The notes under the pieces were generated by a model. It was not told the DNA's origin, did not search any database, and saw nothing but the letters and a program-made list of their open reading frames with translations. Shown one piece after another: positions 23,456 to 41,897 of a stretch of 64,000 nucleotides of DNA. This DNA comes from Coffea arabica. Lineage: Eukaryota; Streptophyta; Magnoliopsida; Gentianales; Rubiaceae. Both the position numbers and the translations under genes were made by a program. Where the stretch lies: the NCBI RefSeq assembly GCF_036785885.1, contig NC_092326.1:40820287-40884286 (forward strand), written 5' to 3'. Position 1 is the first letter of the stretch. Each line of letters starts with the position of its first letter.

Positions 23456-24953
23456 GATACCTTTTTGGTAGAAACACAAGCAAATTTCATCATAACTTCA
23501 AATAGATCCAAAAAAAATGTGAGAATTATCAGTTCTGGACTTTTGGATTGATTGAAAATTTATTTAAAAAAAAAAAAAACTGGGCACAAATCCTTAGACA
23601 TGTATAAGCAATTAATAAGTGAAACATGTAACTATAACTAGTGTATAGAAGATATATCTTACCAAGTTCAGAATAAGGTACGCGTATATACAAGTCTGCC
23701 TCATAGGAGAACTGCTGCACATCGATTAGGCTGCCACGCCAATGCATACATCCTATCCCTTTGTAATATGCATAAGCTGTGCAAGAGCAATTTTTCAAGC
23801 AAGAACCACCACACGCTTCTTCTGAGAATACTACCAGCACAAGGAAATCTGGAACTTTCATGTTTGGGAGTCTCACAAATCCATTTTCTTTGGCATCTAT
23901 ACTGGAAGATTGATTTCTCTCACATTTCAACAATTCCTTTCTTATGCATCCACCACTCCAATTTTCTCTGTTCCATTCCTCTTCATCTCTTGGCTTAAAC
24001 CCTCGCAAACACGTACAAATTGGTGACTGTAGACGATTGCAGCTTCCAAAAGGTCCATATTTGCCATAAATATCACATTGGCTTTCTAGACTTGACCACG
24101 TTACACTCCAATCTCCTTTACCAATTAAGACCTTTGCCTGTAAACACCCTGAGGAATTCAATGCGTAGTAGAACAGATCCGGATTATTTACAGAGTTGTA
24201 GGTAAAATAAGTAGATCCTGAATTGTCCTCCACCAGATCAAATCGACTCTGATAAGCAGAACTCATGCCAGCTATTCCGATGAACGTATTACCACTCCGT
24301 GGACCACTGCGCCAGTGAGGTACATTAATCTCCCAAACAAAGAACTGTTGCGGCCGGAAAAGGTTAAGGCCTGCAGACAAATCTCCAATGGAAGGATCAG
24401 AAGGGCTTCTCCAGGAAGTTAGTTGGAGCTTCTCTTTTGCACCCGCACTTAATCTCATCTTTGGCACCAAAGAATCAGTAGGAATTTGGAAACTCTCCCA
24501 CATCGTACTTCCATCTGAGTTGTCTGTCAAGACTAAGTTCCCAGTATCCAAAAGTTTGGCACTTGAGCTTGCCACAGACTTTGAAGCATTAGAAGACCAT
24601 ATGATCTCCCTCTCCCCATTCAAGATTACAAGGTTACCGTCTCCTGCAATTGTCAAAATTCCGGTAGAATCCTTAACAGGTTTGTCCCTGTTAGCCACCC
24701 ATATAACAGTTGTTCCAGGAATATTATCGTACATGATTCCAACATAGCGATTACTGGCGTTTGCAGGACTAAAAAAACCCAACTTGAAGGTTTGCCCGGA
24801 GGATACTAAAGTTTCATGGTCTTGGACAGGCCTAGCAATAGTAATAGTGTCTATGGCGGTACAAACTGTTAAACAGCAAGCAAGTACAAGAACAAAAGAT
24901 TCCCTCATTGAGACTGGAGATTCATTGTTTCTTTTTCTTGTCAGTGCTGCCAT
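23456..24953 (-). pseudogene. SRLK gene A ectodomain exon 1 (open but orphaned)
   Basis: Exon 1 spans 23663-24953 with a good donor (GTAAGATAT). ATG is at 24953. A second ATG at 24908 gives a better signal peptide (MRESFVLVLACCLTVCTA). The order is B-type lectin domain with FKLGFFSPANASNRYVG and VIWVANRD, S-locus glycoprotein domain with an EGF-like CDIYGKYGPFGSC segment, then PAN with CLKNCSCTAYAYY. One EGF-like Cys is Tyr (KYGPFG), whereas genes B, C and D have Cys. The reading frame is intact, but the remaining exons lie beyond 23 kb of inserted DNA and are damaged. If still transcribed, read-through of the donor would add about 44 residues before a stop at 23529. Confidence 0.88.
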
Positions 24954-25564
24954 CAGAGTTAGGCCAGAGGAAGGTGCAGTCCTGGAGGAATTGTCTTAAT
25001 GTTGGATATGTCAAATTCATTCACTCCCTGAAAGGAGTAACAAAGTAGGAGAAATAGGGAGTCCAAAATTGTGGCCGACCTTAATTGCTCCTCTGCCAAA
25101 ATTTTTTGGTTTGCATAATCAGTCTCAACTGGTATAATATACATAATTATTTTTTTTGCGCTATTGATTATTAACTGATAGTGAGTTGTATTGTCTTTGC
25201 ATTAGGGACGAGTTTGACATAGAGGCCAACTACTAGGAATTGAAATTGCAATTAATTCTCCCTATTTTAGTATTTTGTGGAGGTGTACTTATATGGGAGA
25301 GTTTATAAATGCAACCAGGAATAAAACTGTATGCGTTAGACAAAGTGTTAATGCTAATCAGAACCTAGTTAAACATGTCATTATAAAATTTGATCAAAAA
25401 AATTAAAGAAAAAAAAATAAAATTGATACCTTCAGAATGGCAATTGGTTTTTACTAGAACAATCTAAAGAAACACTAGTGAACAAATGATTTGGAAAACC
25501 CTAATTTGTTTGTTTGGATACCTCAGTATTCTACTAATCTTTGCCCATATTGCTGTAAAATGTG
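24954..25564. other. Intergenic region between genes A and B
   Basis: 611 bp, AT-rich, containing the presumed promoter of gene A exon 1 and the 3' flank of gene B. No coding sequence was found. Confidence 0.5.
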
Positions 25565-28770
<3,206 letters not shown>

Positions 28771-29485
28771 TCTCCTGCTGCAGAGAAAATGGTCTATCAT
28801 TTTTTTGCAAATAACTTCTGAGTTTCGACACTTCACATTTGACTCCTTTCTCTTTCTATTCAAACCGCGTTGCTGCTGGATATTTCTTGATGGCAAGTTT
28901 TCCTTCATTCACCCGCAACAATTCAGATAGCTGGACATATGCATTCATGTTTCAAAGTCAACATTTAGACCCCATGATGGCACTGTATTTATGCGACAAA
29001 AAAATTTTATAAAGTGACAATCTCACGAGACGGGATTCAACTTCTATAAAGCAAAATTGGAGATAATAATCGCGGAAATTGGTTCAAGGAAAAAATCTAC
29101 ACTTATATTCGTCTTTGTGGGTCCTTTTAGAAGTTGTGCCCTTAACCTCAGGACATACAGGACAACGACAGGAAGATAATGAGATCAAAGAACATTTTGG
29201 TTTTTGTTCTTTTAGCATTCCAAGTTTGTTGAGAAACACACACCACTCATTAATTTATAAGTTGTTATTCTCAATAGCATCCAGACAATTAGCCATTCTT
29301 TGATTTAAGGTACAAAAGGCAATTTGAACCAAAAAATTCATTGTTCGACAAGGAATGGCAGCATAACCGAATTTTTTTTTCCATTACCCTCTAAAACAAC
29401 ATCAATGTGCTTCACATCTTCTGTGCACTCGAAAGATGAAAAACACTTACCCCCAAAAGGAAAAAAAAACATGTATTGGGATGTG
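28771..29485. other. Intergenic region between genes B and C
   Basis: About 715 bp holding the gene B leader and promoter region and the 3' flank of gene C. No supported gene and no transposon ends were seen. Confidence 0.5.
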
Positions 29486-32697
<3,212 letters not shown>

Positions 32698-32749
32698 TGA
32701 TGATGAACAATCTAATAATCTAACTCCATTTCATTCCCTCCACAAATTG

Positions 32750-32756
32750 TTTATAT
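32750..32756 (-). promoter_or_regulatory. Putative TATA box of gene C
   Basis: ATATAAA on the minus strand about 55 bp upstream of the ATG. The same motif stands at 56583-56589 before gene D. Confidence 0.45.
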
Positions 32757-32913
32757 CTGGGAATCTAATAGGGCAATACAAGATTTTTGCATTCTTCCTA
32801 GATATTTAGACCAAGTCATGCCATAAGAAAATTAAACCCAAACGTGGCTCTTGTCATATTCATGAAGCCGTCATGCATGATGAAATCCATGTGTTTGATT
32901 ATGATAAACTAAA

Positions 32914-33355
32914 GGGCAAATTACATTTTATCCCCGTGGTTTAGTCTCTTTATTTTTTACATAATCCTCCTATGGTTTCAAAAGTTATACATAACCCCCT
33001 CATAGTTTGGATTAAAGTGTCAAAGTGACGGAAATAGTCATTTGTAACGGAACTTCTAAAAATGTCGAAATTACCCTTATAAATACATGACACACTAACC
33101 CCCTTATGATTTAATATTTTACCATAAAATCCTCTTATGGTTTTAAAAATATACACATAACCTCCCTTAATTAATAAATAATTTTCAACTTTATATAAGG
33201 GTATTTTTGACATTTTAGGTGATTCCGTTACGAATAATCATTCCCGTCACTTTGACACTTTAATCCAAATCATGAGGGAGTTATATATAACTATTGAAAT
33301 CATAGGGGGTTATGTAATAAATACTAAATTCTGGGGGATAAAGTAGAATTTACCC
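32914..33355. mobile_element. MULE-type MITE, copy 1
   Basis: 442 bp starting GGGCAAATTACATTTTA and ending as its imperfect inverse (GTAGAATTTACCC). Flanked by a 9-bp duplication TAAACTAAA at 32905-32913 and 33356-33364. No ORF. It has an orthologue in the duplicate at 56743-57179, so it predates the duplication. Confidence 0.88.
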
Positions 33356-33364
33356 TAAACTAAA

Positions 33365-33694
33365 CTTTTTTAGAGCTTTATCAGTATTTGAGGGAGGTAG
33401 AGTCAGCTTAATATTAATATATTGTCCCAGTTGACTGCTCTATGACTCTGAATCAAGCTCACCACGCGGCTTAAACTTGAGAGTCAGTTACCATTTGTCC
33501 GCCGTCATTATTGCAGCTGACAAGTCAACTCAATAAACTAAACTTTAGGTAAAATCCTATAACACAGCAAATTGCTCCCGAGACCAACCTTTGGCGCTTG
33601 CAGTTGGCTCCGTAAAGCTTTACTATCTGAATCAGTATCGCCAATAAAAGCATCAGAAACTATAACAGCGGATAGAAATGTTGGTATAATTAAT
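33365..33694. other. Upstream flank between MITE and Pack-MULE
   Basis: 330 bp of noncoding sequence matching 57189-57440 of the second copy. Nothing else was seen. Confidence 0.4.
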
Positions 33695-34990
33695 TTTACG
33701 GAAGGGAATTTCGCCATTTTCATCCCTAAACTTTTACATTAAAATCAATTTCGTCCTTTATGATTTTTTTTAGCTAATTTAGTCCTTCGACTATTTTGAA
33801 GTCTCTAATGTAGGACTTTTGCGGCAGCGACACCACATTTTACATATTCCCTACCACCGGTGATGGGTATATCTGTCTTTTTAAATTAAATTCTTCAATT
33901 TAGACGGACTTTGACCATAGTTCTTCTTCTCCGATGAATTTCACTGAAAATTTTATCTGGATTTATTAGAAACTTGCACAAACTCTCTCTCACACACTCA
34001 AATCAAAGAAACAAAATCCACGAGAAAAACATTAGAAAACTGAGAACCAAAAGGAAAATTGAAACAAAATTTGAAGGAGAAATCTTTCTCATACACAATT
34101 TTAAATCTACTCACCGGCAAGCTCATTTTGTTTGGTTCTGATTCTTCAATCCTTCGTTCATAGTTGCTAGCAAAGACACCACCAATTGTCACTACCTACC
34201 CGCTTTCATCTGTCAACTCTCTCATGACTAGTCATCATTCATTTTTCACCTTGAGTTTCATATGAACTCAAAAGAATCTCTCCAAAATCCTTGCGGAATC
34301 TTAGTTGTAGAGTTGTATACTCAATTTTCTTTCCAAGAAAAGAAGAAAAGAACCAAAAACAGAAAACCAACAAAAGCATTAAGGGAATCCGAGGAGCAAG
34401 GGGAGCTCGCTACCGCCATCACCATTGCCGGAGTTGCTATCTTCTTGCTAGAACCACCACTACTTACAGATCATCATGAAGAAAGCATGTGCGGTTTCCA
34501 GAATCCTTTTTTTGTTTTAATCTCTAGGTTGAGATGATTTTTTTGGCTGTTGAAATTGCCATCTTCTTCCCGTATGCTTTGTTTTGTAGATGAATGAAAT
34601 TGGACAATGATACTTACTGCAATTTTGTTGTTTCTTTTGACCTTTTCTGCCTGAATGAGGCTTGACAAGATTTTTTCGGCTTAGCCATAGTCAAAATTCA
34701 TACGAAATATTCAATTTTTGTGATGAGCTTAATCTATTTGACAAAATGCCCAAACAAAATGAGTTTGTAAGTTGACCTGAGGCTAAGAGTATGTTTGAGA
34801 GCCATTTCTCCTTTAAGACATGCGGCGTGCCTCAACCCGATTCCCACCGCCATACCAAAATAATCAGGCACCCTTTGTTAAAAGATGAGACCGCCCCTAG
34901 TTTCCGGTTTCTCCGTTTGTTTTTCCTTCTGCCATAGTAAGTTTAGTAACCCCTCTGAGCTCTAAGAACTGAGATCATCCAGCCAACCAT

Positions 34991-35003
34991 GTATATATAT
35001 ATA
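34991..35003 (+). promoter_or_regulatory. TATA-rich sequence captured with the gene fragment
   Basis: TATATATATATA followed by a short CA repeat lies about 290 bp before the captured coding start. Its position suggests that promoter and leader of the donor gene were captured too. Confidence 0.4.
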
Positions 35004-35292
35004 CACACACACACACTTGCGCTCCCACATTCATGCTCCGATCACCACCCATTCCAAAAGAAAAGCCAAGACCTGCCTCAAGGCAAAAAAAAGAAAAAAA
35101 TTTCCCTTCCTTATCGAACCCACCAAAAAAAAAAGAAAGAGCAAAGGTAAATATCATAATAGCTCCACGGATTGGAATTCCATCTTTTCTCCCCAACTTT
35201 ATGGAACTTTCTATTTTATTGTACCGCTACTCTTTACTTACATCTACAACCGACATCTTAGACGTCGCCGTCCTCGTCTCATGGTCGAAAAC

Positions 35293-35478
35293 ATGGACAC
35301 TAAGATCGGAGCATTGGACACGTGTAAGCCACTCAGCAACGACATCAGTTGTCTCCCCACCAATGGCGCCGTTACCATCCACCAATCTCCCATTCCTTTC
35401 AACTCTGCTGACTCCACTCTCGGATGCCACCTTGCTCGTCATCTCGTCCAGGTCAGCGTAAATGACGTCTTCTGCTTG
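35293..35478 (+). pseudogene. Captured 5' end of pyruvate decarboxylase
   Basis: From the ATG at 35293 the frame reads MDTKIGALDTCKP, LPTNGAVTI, then STLGCHLARHLVQ and NDVF. This is the characteristic N-terminus of plant pyruvate decarboxylase, the thiamine-diphosphate enzyme that converts pyruvate to acetaldehyde in fermentation. About 60 codons are present. The similarity ends after DVF at 35472, before the conserved PGDFN and catalytic Glu regions, so no enzyme can be made. Two conserved Arg residues of the HLARR region are replaced (GRHLARR-type to GCHLARH-type). The minus-strand frame at 35227-35496 is a shadow of this one. Confidence 0.88.
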
Positions 35479-35845
35479 AGAGTATGTTTGCTTCACTTTT
35501 CTTATGGTTCTTGATTTTTTGTTTTTTTTCTTGTGAATTTTATTTCATGATTTGAGTGTGTGAGAGAGTTTGCGCGAATTTCTGGTGAATGGGATGAGGT
35601 GTCTATCGGAGAAGAAGAACTATGGTCAAAATCCGTCTAAATTGAAGAATTTAATTTCAAAAGACAGATACACCCATCACCGGTGGTAGGGAATATGTAA
35701 AATGTGGTGTCGCCGCCGCAAAAGTCCTACATTAGAGACTTCAAAATAGTCGAAGGGCTAAATTGGCTAAAAAAAATCATAAAGGATGAAATTGGTTTTA
35801 GTGTAAAAGTTTAGGGATGAAAATGGCGAAATTCCCTTTACGGAA

Positions 35846-36733
35846 AGATAAAACATTCTTCTACTGTTTCAAAGTAGCATATTTGACCTGAAACCTGGCT
35901 GAAATTAAGCCCAGGAGTTCGCGCATCAGCATTTTCATTTCTTTTTTTTTTTTTGGAATAAACAGAATCGAACCTAAGACAAATCAAATACATTAACTAC
36001 CGGATGTTCTACAAGATTTGACTACTATTTTTTTACTTTTAATCCAAAAATCTGAACGTTTCAATGTTTTCATAGAACTCCATAGAGAAAATTTATGCCT
36101 GACGCGGCTTCTCAAACTGATAGTTAGTTACTCTGAACTACAAAGCATCCCATTCTTCCTTCTTTTTTTTTCAAATTAATCCATCCTCTGCAGTGTGGTG
36201 GTTTACTTTTATCTCATCAGGTAACCAAATTACTGTCAGAGGTTGTGTCCACGCACTAAAAGCTGTGGTATATGATCATGTTAGCATACTAAATCAAGAC
36301 TCAAACATAGAAATTTTTATATTATTATTTAACAGTGTCAAGTTACGGTCTTAGTAATTTTATTTGAATTCAGTTACGATATTATTGATATTGTGATTTG
36401 TCAAGAAGATTAAAATTTAATAACATTATTATTATGATGTCTGGTTAATATATTATCATTAGCATTATTCCTCTTCTCTCATATATATTGTGTAAATTGC
36501 CTCCTCATCTACATTAGTTTTTGTGAAATTTATCTCCTATAATTTTTGGGTGAAATCTTTTTGAGTTCTATAGATCATTTGCTGCAAAAATAACAATAGT
36601 TAAAAGAACGAACCATTTCTTTACGAAAGGTCATATATTCGAATTTCGTACTCGATGTAAAAATGATTATCAATAATCTATGATTCCAAAAACATGCTTT
36701 GGCTTGTGATGGTGATTAGAGTCGAACCCATTA
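35846..36733. other. Intergenic sequence shared by both duplication copies
   Basis: AT-rich noncoding DNA collinear with 57449-58335. No coding sequence was found. Confidence 0.5.
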
Positions 36734-36742
36734 TAACTTTTA

Positions 36743-37215
36743 GGGCAAATTACATTTTACCCCTCTGTGGTTTAGCATTTTTTTACATAACCCTCCTATG
36801 GTTTCAAAAGCTATACATAACCTCCTCATGATTTGGATTAAAGTGTCAAAATAACAGAAATAGTCACTCGTAACGGAATTTCTAAAAATGTCGAAATTAC
36901 CCTTATAAATACATGACATATTAACCCCGTATGATTTTTATATTTTACTATATAACCCCTTTATGGTTTAATACTTTACCATATAACCCCCTTATGATTT
37001 TCAAAATATCCACATAACCTCCCTTGGTTAATAAATAATTTTCAACTTTACATAAGGGTATTTTTGATATTTTAGGTGATTCCGTTACGAATGATCATTC
37101 CCGTCATTTTGACACATTAATCCAAACCATAAGAGGATTATATATAGTTTTTGAAACTATAGGGGGGTTATGTAAAAAAATGCTAAATCACAGGAGGGTA
37201 AAGTGGAATTTGCCC
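36743..37215. mobile_element. MULE-type MITE, copy 2 (private to this duplicate)
   Basis: 473 bp with the same ends as the MITE at 32914, flanked by the 9-bp duplication TAACTTTTA (36734-36742 and 37216-37224). The second duplicate has an empty single TAACTTTTA at 58336-58344, so this insertion is directly demonstrated. Confidence 0.92.
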
Positions 37216-37476
37216 TAACTTTTATTAGCAAAAAAAAAGGACAAATGTTGGAGGCTTGGGAAAAGAAATCCCTTTTGCCTATAATATCATGTATGCTCTG
37301 ATTTATGGTGGTGATCCGAGTTGAACTCATTCAAACTTTTATTTAAAAAAAAAAAATGTTGAAGGCTTGGGAAAAGAAAGCCCTTTTGCCTATAGTGTCC
37401 AGTAGACTATCTGATGGAACCCAATGGTGACAACTAAGTTGCAATTTTAATTCTTTCAACTCGGTGTCTTTGTCAT

Positions 37477-38017
37477 GGGCAAATTACACTTTATGCCCCT
37501 GCAGTTTAGTATTTGTTTACATAATTCTTCTATGGTTTCAAAAGATATACATAATCTTCTCATCATTTAGATTAAGATATCAGAGTAATGAAAATTGCAA
37601 TTCATAACGGAGTTAACTAAATGTCAAAAATACATTTATGTAAAGTTGAAATTTATTTATTAACCACGGGGGGTTATATATATTTATTGAAAATTATAAG
37701 GGAGATATATAGTATAGCACTAAATCATAAGGAAGTTATATGGTAAAACACTAAATCTAAAAGAGTTATATGGTAAAATAGAAAATCATATAAGATTTGA
37801 GCGTCATGCATATTATATTTATATATTTTAATTACTTCAGTCATTTAGTTTTTAAATAAATGTAATTTCGATATTCTCATAGGTTCCATAACAGATGATT
37901 GTTTCCGTCAGTTTGACACTTTAATCCAAATTATGAGAGGATTATATATAATTTTTAAAACTATATGGGGTTATGTAAAAATTAGTTATACCACAGGAGA
38001 TAAAGTGTAATTTGCTC
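37477..38017. mobile_element. MULE-type MITE, copy 3
   Basis: 541 bp, GGGCAAATTACACTTTATG to GTGTAATTTGCTC, flanked by the 9-bp duplication CTTTGTCAT (37468-37476 and 38018-38026). Present in both duplicates (58594-59134), so older than the duplication. Confidence 0.88.
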
Positions 38018-38026
38018 CTTTGTCAT

Positions 38027-38663
38027 TGAACATCCACTTTTAAATCCCAGTATAAAAAAGAGATTGATCTCGAAGATTGAGGAATGAACGAATGTTTTAT
38101 ATCTTTCTCTTCTTCTTTTTCATTAACTTTAGTATACCACTTAAAATTAAGTATTCCAATGATCGCGTTGCAATTGTACTATGTAACTACTCCATCTATC
38201 TTTGTGATGTAAACCAATGAGCAGATTCGGACCAGTTAGCAAACCAATGAGCCGATTATCAGCCGGGTTGGATATCTTATTATTCTTCAGTTCTCGATTG
38301 AAAATTATGTTTATTTAATTCCATTGCTAATATCATGTTTTTACTTTATTAATGTTTTAAAATAAGAATCATCATTTTAAATTTAACGCATGCTTTTTAA
38401 TAGTGCTATTTTAAAAAGCAATTTTTTTACGTGGGCGGGGAGCTCGTGTTACAGAATTACACAGAGTTTGGATCTAAAATAAGATCCGATTCAATTATAA
38501 GTTCGTAAGGATCAGTAACATGATCATATTAAAGCCAACCCTCTAATTTTATCATTTTACTATTATAAAAGTAACATGAGTTTTAGCACTTCTGAGTGTA
38601 AACATTTTGCGGTTTTAATTTCTGGTATTCTAATTAGTCTATTATAATTGATGATTGAAGTTA
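38027..38663. other. Shared flank then Helitron-like remnant
   Basis: 38027 to about 38277 is collinear with 59144-59397 of the other copy. 38278-38668 is absent there. From about 38550 it resembles the 5' part of the Helitron at 768 (ATCATT, ACTATTATAAAAG), and the similarity resumes at 47080-47290 beyond the LTR element. Confidence 0.45.
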
Positions 38664-38668
38664 CATAT

Positions 38669-41600
38669 TGTGAGGACCCGCAAATTTCTTATATTTTTCT
38701 CAAAAAAAAATGCCTTTTATTAGAAAATTATTATTTATTAAAGCCCTGCTACCCAATTGTTCAACAATAAGTGCAGATGAATCTAGAAAATAGGGTTTCA
38801 CTCTTCGTTTCCAAGATTGGGGCAAATTAGGGTTTTCGTGATATTTTTTCCGCCGGATGAATTTTCGGTATGGAGCAAGGATCAAATTTGGTGATTAAAA
38901 GTGACTTTTAAATGAGAAATAATATGTGATTAGGAGCAATGAGATAAGGTTGGTGAATAGGAAGTAAAAACCCTAGTATGTATGTGTGTTTTTAAGAAAA
39001 ACGGCACGAACCGGCGGGTCCCGCGCACTATCGATTGAACGCATCACTTGACCACCACTTTCTTACCATACAACCCCATTAATACTTGAGCAAAATATCT
39101 TCCATTTGCCAGCTATCTTGACCGAAATTTAGGGCTCAAAATAGCAAGAAAAAGAAAGAGAAAAATGAGAGGAGGTGGTGGCACCAAGTGTCGCTACCTA
39201 AGGGTTTCTTGACCAAGACATTAGTCTTCCTTCTTATCCCCTAAATTGCACCTTTTCTCTTCATTTTTCTGCTGAAGAGCCGACCAAAGAGAGAGAGAGA
39301 AAGTGAGAGCAAGAAAACAACTTCTTTCTTCTTGAATCTTAGCCAAACCAAGTGAGAAAATCGATTCCAAACCGATTAAAGTGCTAATTGTGAGTAGGGG
39401 AAGCTAGAGGAACCAGAAATTTTCAAAGGAGGTGGATTATAACTCATCCAAACTTGTCTTTGAGGTATTAAATCTGATCATGGTCCTTGATCTTTTAAAT
39501 CTTGTGTAAATTAGCTTAGCAACTCAAGTTTGTGCTGAATAACGGTTGTTAGCATGTTTTGGGGGTTGTTTTCTTTGTGGACACATGAGTTAGGATTTGG
39601 GGAATTGCTGCCAAATTGGAAGTATGATTAATATATGTTGTATATAAGATTATATAAGGGGCTTTGGTAGTGATTGGAATAAGAAATTTGAGAAAGTTTC
39701 ATTGAAGATCAACAAATTCCAGATTTCTAGAAAATTTTCCCCTTTTCTGCCCGTTTTTGTTGCTCCATGTTAGAGGCTGAATTGGCCATAGATCAAAACA
39801 TGAAAGTTGTAGGGAATGGTATTTTATAGCTATCTACAAAATTTCAGCTCAATCGGAGCAACGTAGCTTGTGAAAAGATGAAAATACCCTCGCTGATCTA
39901 GGTCACTTTCCAGAGTTCCGCGTGGACAGTTCAGTCCTTTTGATTGAGTTTATTCACTATAATCCGTTCGGATTTAGTCATTTGTTAAAACATGAAAGTT
40001 TTAGTGCCCTGTCTTATCTTTGTAATGCTGCCAAGAACGTCTTAAACGGACCTCGGTAGACTGAGTTATGGTCATTTGAGTGCAGTGCAGTTGATTAGCC
40101 GAATAGTTGAAACCAGGTTACGTGAGTTGGGAATTTGATCAGGTTACATTGAAACTTTGACTGAGTGCTCTTCATGAAAGTTGTAGGCTTTCGTCTTAGC
40201 TTCGAAATGGTATAAGTTACGTATCAATCCGATAAACGTAGCCTCGGATGTGTTATTTCCGTAAAACCCGTCAAAACTGTCTTTTGATAAGTTTCATTTC
40301 CGCACCTGATATTAGCTTAATCTTTGCTCTTGTGTTGTTGTGAGCCTATGGAATGGCTATTGAACTGAATTTGTGTTCTGGACTTGTTTTGTGTACAATG
40401 TTGGGTTGGATTGAGTAAGAATGAAGCCATAAATGGTTGGAAATTAGGTAAACACAAAGGGCATGCTGCCCAAATTTACGCTCGAGGGCTATAGAAATAC
40501 ACTTGCGACTTGGGTCAAGTTAAGATGAATAGTACTTGAACCACCTAGGACTTTGGCTATCTTGGTTCGAGGGTTATACGTTAAAACCTAGCCGAACTTA
40601 TACCCTTGAGGAAAAGACATAATGGTCAATATAAACTTGTATTTCCTTGTACTTTCAACTCAAGTGTTGTTTCCAAGTATATATGTTACAAAAACCTTAC
40701 GATTTGAAAAGCGAGCAAGTGTTTCACGAATGTCTTTCAAATGAATTTCAATTGGACGATTCTTAATGAACGGAACGTTTAAGTTTCGAATCTTACTCGT
40801 GTTTCAAAGTTCTCAAATTGGATTTTTATCGCAGATCTGGACTCCAAGTCTGGAGTATAAGTGAACGTGAATACTTGAAGCACTATATTTTGGTGAGTGC
40901 TTCCAAATATCCGATTGTACTTGATACATGTGTTCCTTACTTGAATTGTATGATTACATGAAAATGAATGATAGGGCAAGGGTGTACTTTACCGCACTTG
41001 TCCCAATATGACTTGTTCTTGCTATTGATTACACTTGACTTGCTCTACATGTACTTGAGATATGTCTTGTCTGGAATTCCAGAAACCCTGTGGCTAGTTA
41101 ATCGAGTCGAGCCGGCAAGGGCCTGGTCGATTAGATAACAAACCCTGGGTCACTTGTAATGTCGAGTGGAGTGTTATCTTCTCGACTAAACGGTATACTC
41201 GAGTATTACCACCCGTGTTTCGTGTGGCGTGCGGGCCCGGAAAAGGGGGTTGATTGGTGGACAGAGATTGACGTGTAGTGGAGTTTTATTTTGGACTTGT
41301 TATGACTTGAAAGTTGGCGGAGTGTCAACTACCACTTGACCAAGCTGGAATGGAGCCGTGATATGGGTTACTGTATCCTTACATGTGAATGTGAACCTGA
41401 TATTACTTGGCTAGCTGAAGTACTATTTTCCTGATTTGACTTGTTTGCTCGCTATTTCACTATTACTTTGTTATCACTTGATTTGTTGACCAATTTGATA
41501 TTTGGGAACTTCACTGAGTTTTGGCTCACCCCGTTAGTTTGTTTTCCTTACAGGGGTACGAGTGAAGCGTGAGACGTATAAAGGCTAGCGTAGTCTAGTT

Positions 41601-41883
41601 GCTCTTGATTTTGTTTTGAATTTTGACTTGTACTCGCGCCATTCCTCGAATGGATTGTTTTGTACTTGGATTGTATACGCTTTGAACTAGTTTGAGTATA
41701 TCGAGACTTTGTATCCTGTTTCCTATCCATGTATATTATAAGCTTGAATCGTGGATGTTATTTATGGTTCATGGATGCGTATGTACGTGATTCGCGTGAG
41801 CTTGTGAGTGAGTCCTGGCAAGAGTTGGGCAGACGGTCCGCCGAACCCTTTGGTACGTCTTAGGGGTAGGTGGGATCGTCACA
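38669..41883 (+). repeat. 5' LTR of the gag-only element
   Basis: 3,215 bp, TGTGAGGACC to GTCACA. It includes conserved blocks repeated almost exactly in the right LTR. A 61-codon minus-strand frame at 38700-38885 is repeated at 43879-44064 and is only LTR sequence. Confidence 0.93.
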
Positions 41884-41885
41884 GG

Positions 41886-41897
41886 TGGTATCAGAGC
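41886..41897 (+). other. Primer binding site (tRNA-iMet type)
   Basis: TGGTATCAGAGC two bases after the 5' LTR, the standard initiator-methionine tRNA complement of plant retrotransposons. Confidence 0.92.

Larger units (their letters stand above)
33704..35836 (+). mobile_element. Pack-MULE carrying a pyruvate decarboxylase gene fragment
   Basis: 2,133 bp with terminal inverted repeats that begin GGGAATTTCGCCATTTTC and are perfect over at least the first 35 bp. They stay recognisable for about 320 bp on each side (33704 to about 34030, and about 35515 to 35836). The flanks are a perfect 9-bp duplication TTTACGGAA (33695-33703 and 35837-35845), characteristic of Mutator-like elements. The duplicate locus has one copy of TTTACGGAA at 57440-57448 and no element. 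There is no transposase, so it is non-autonomous. The interior carries a captured segment (34798-35478) with the 5' end of a host gene, and another stretch (34031-34785) of unknown origin. Confidence 0.92.

Noticed and set aside
34262-34537. 91-codon plus-strand ORF in the Pack-MULE
   Set aside because: Contains no recognisable domain; the surrounding 34031-34785 may be another captured segment but its source could not be identified.
35227-35496. 89-codon minus-strand ORF in the Pack-MULE
   Set aside because: Shadow of the pyruvate decarboxylase fragment on the plus strand, which has a clear family match.
38700-38885. 61-codon minus-strand ORF repeated at 43879-44064, and other ORF pairs at 40779/45955 and 41548/46724
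   Set aside because: All lie in the paired 3.2-kb LTRs and reflect LTR identity, not protein conservation.
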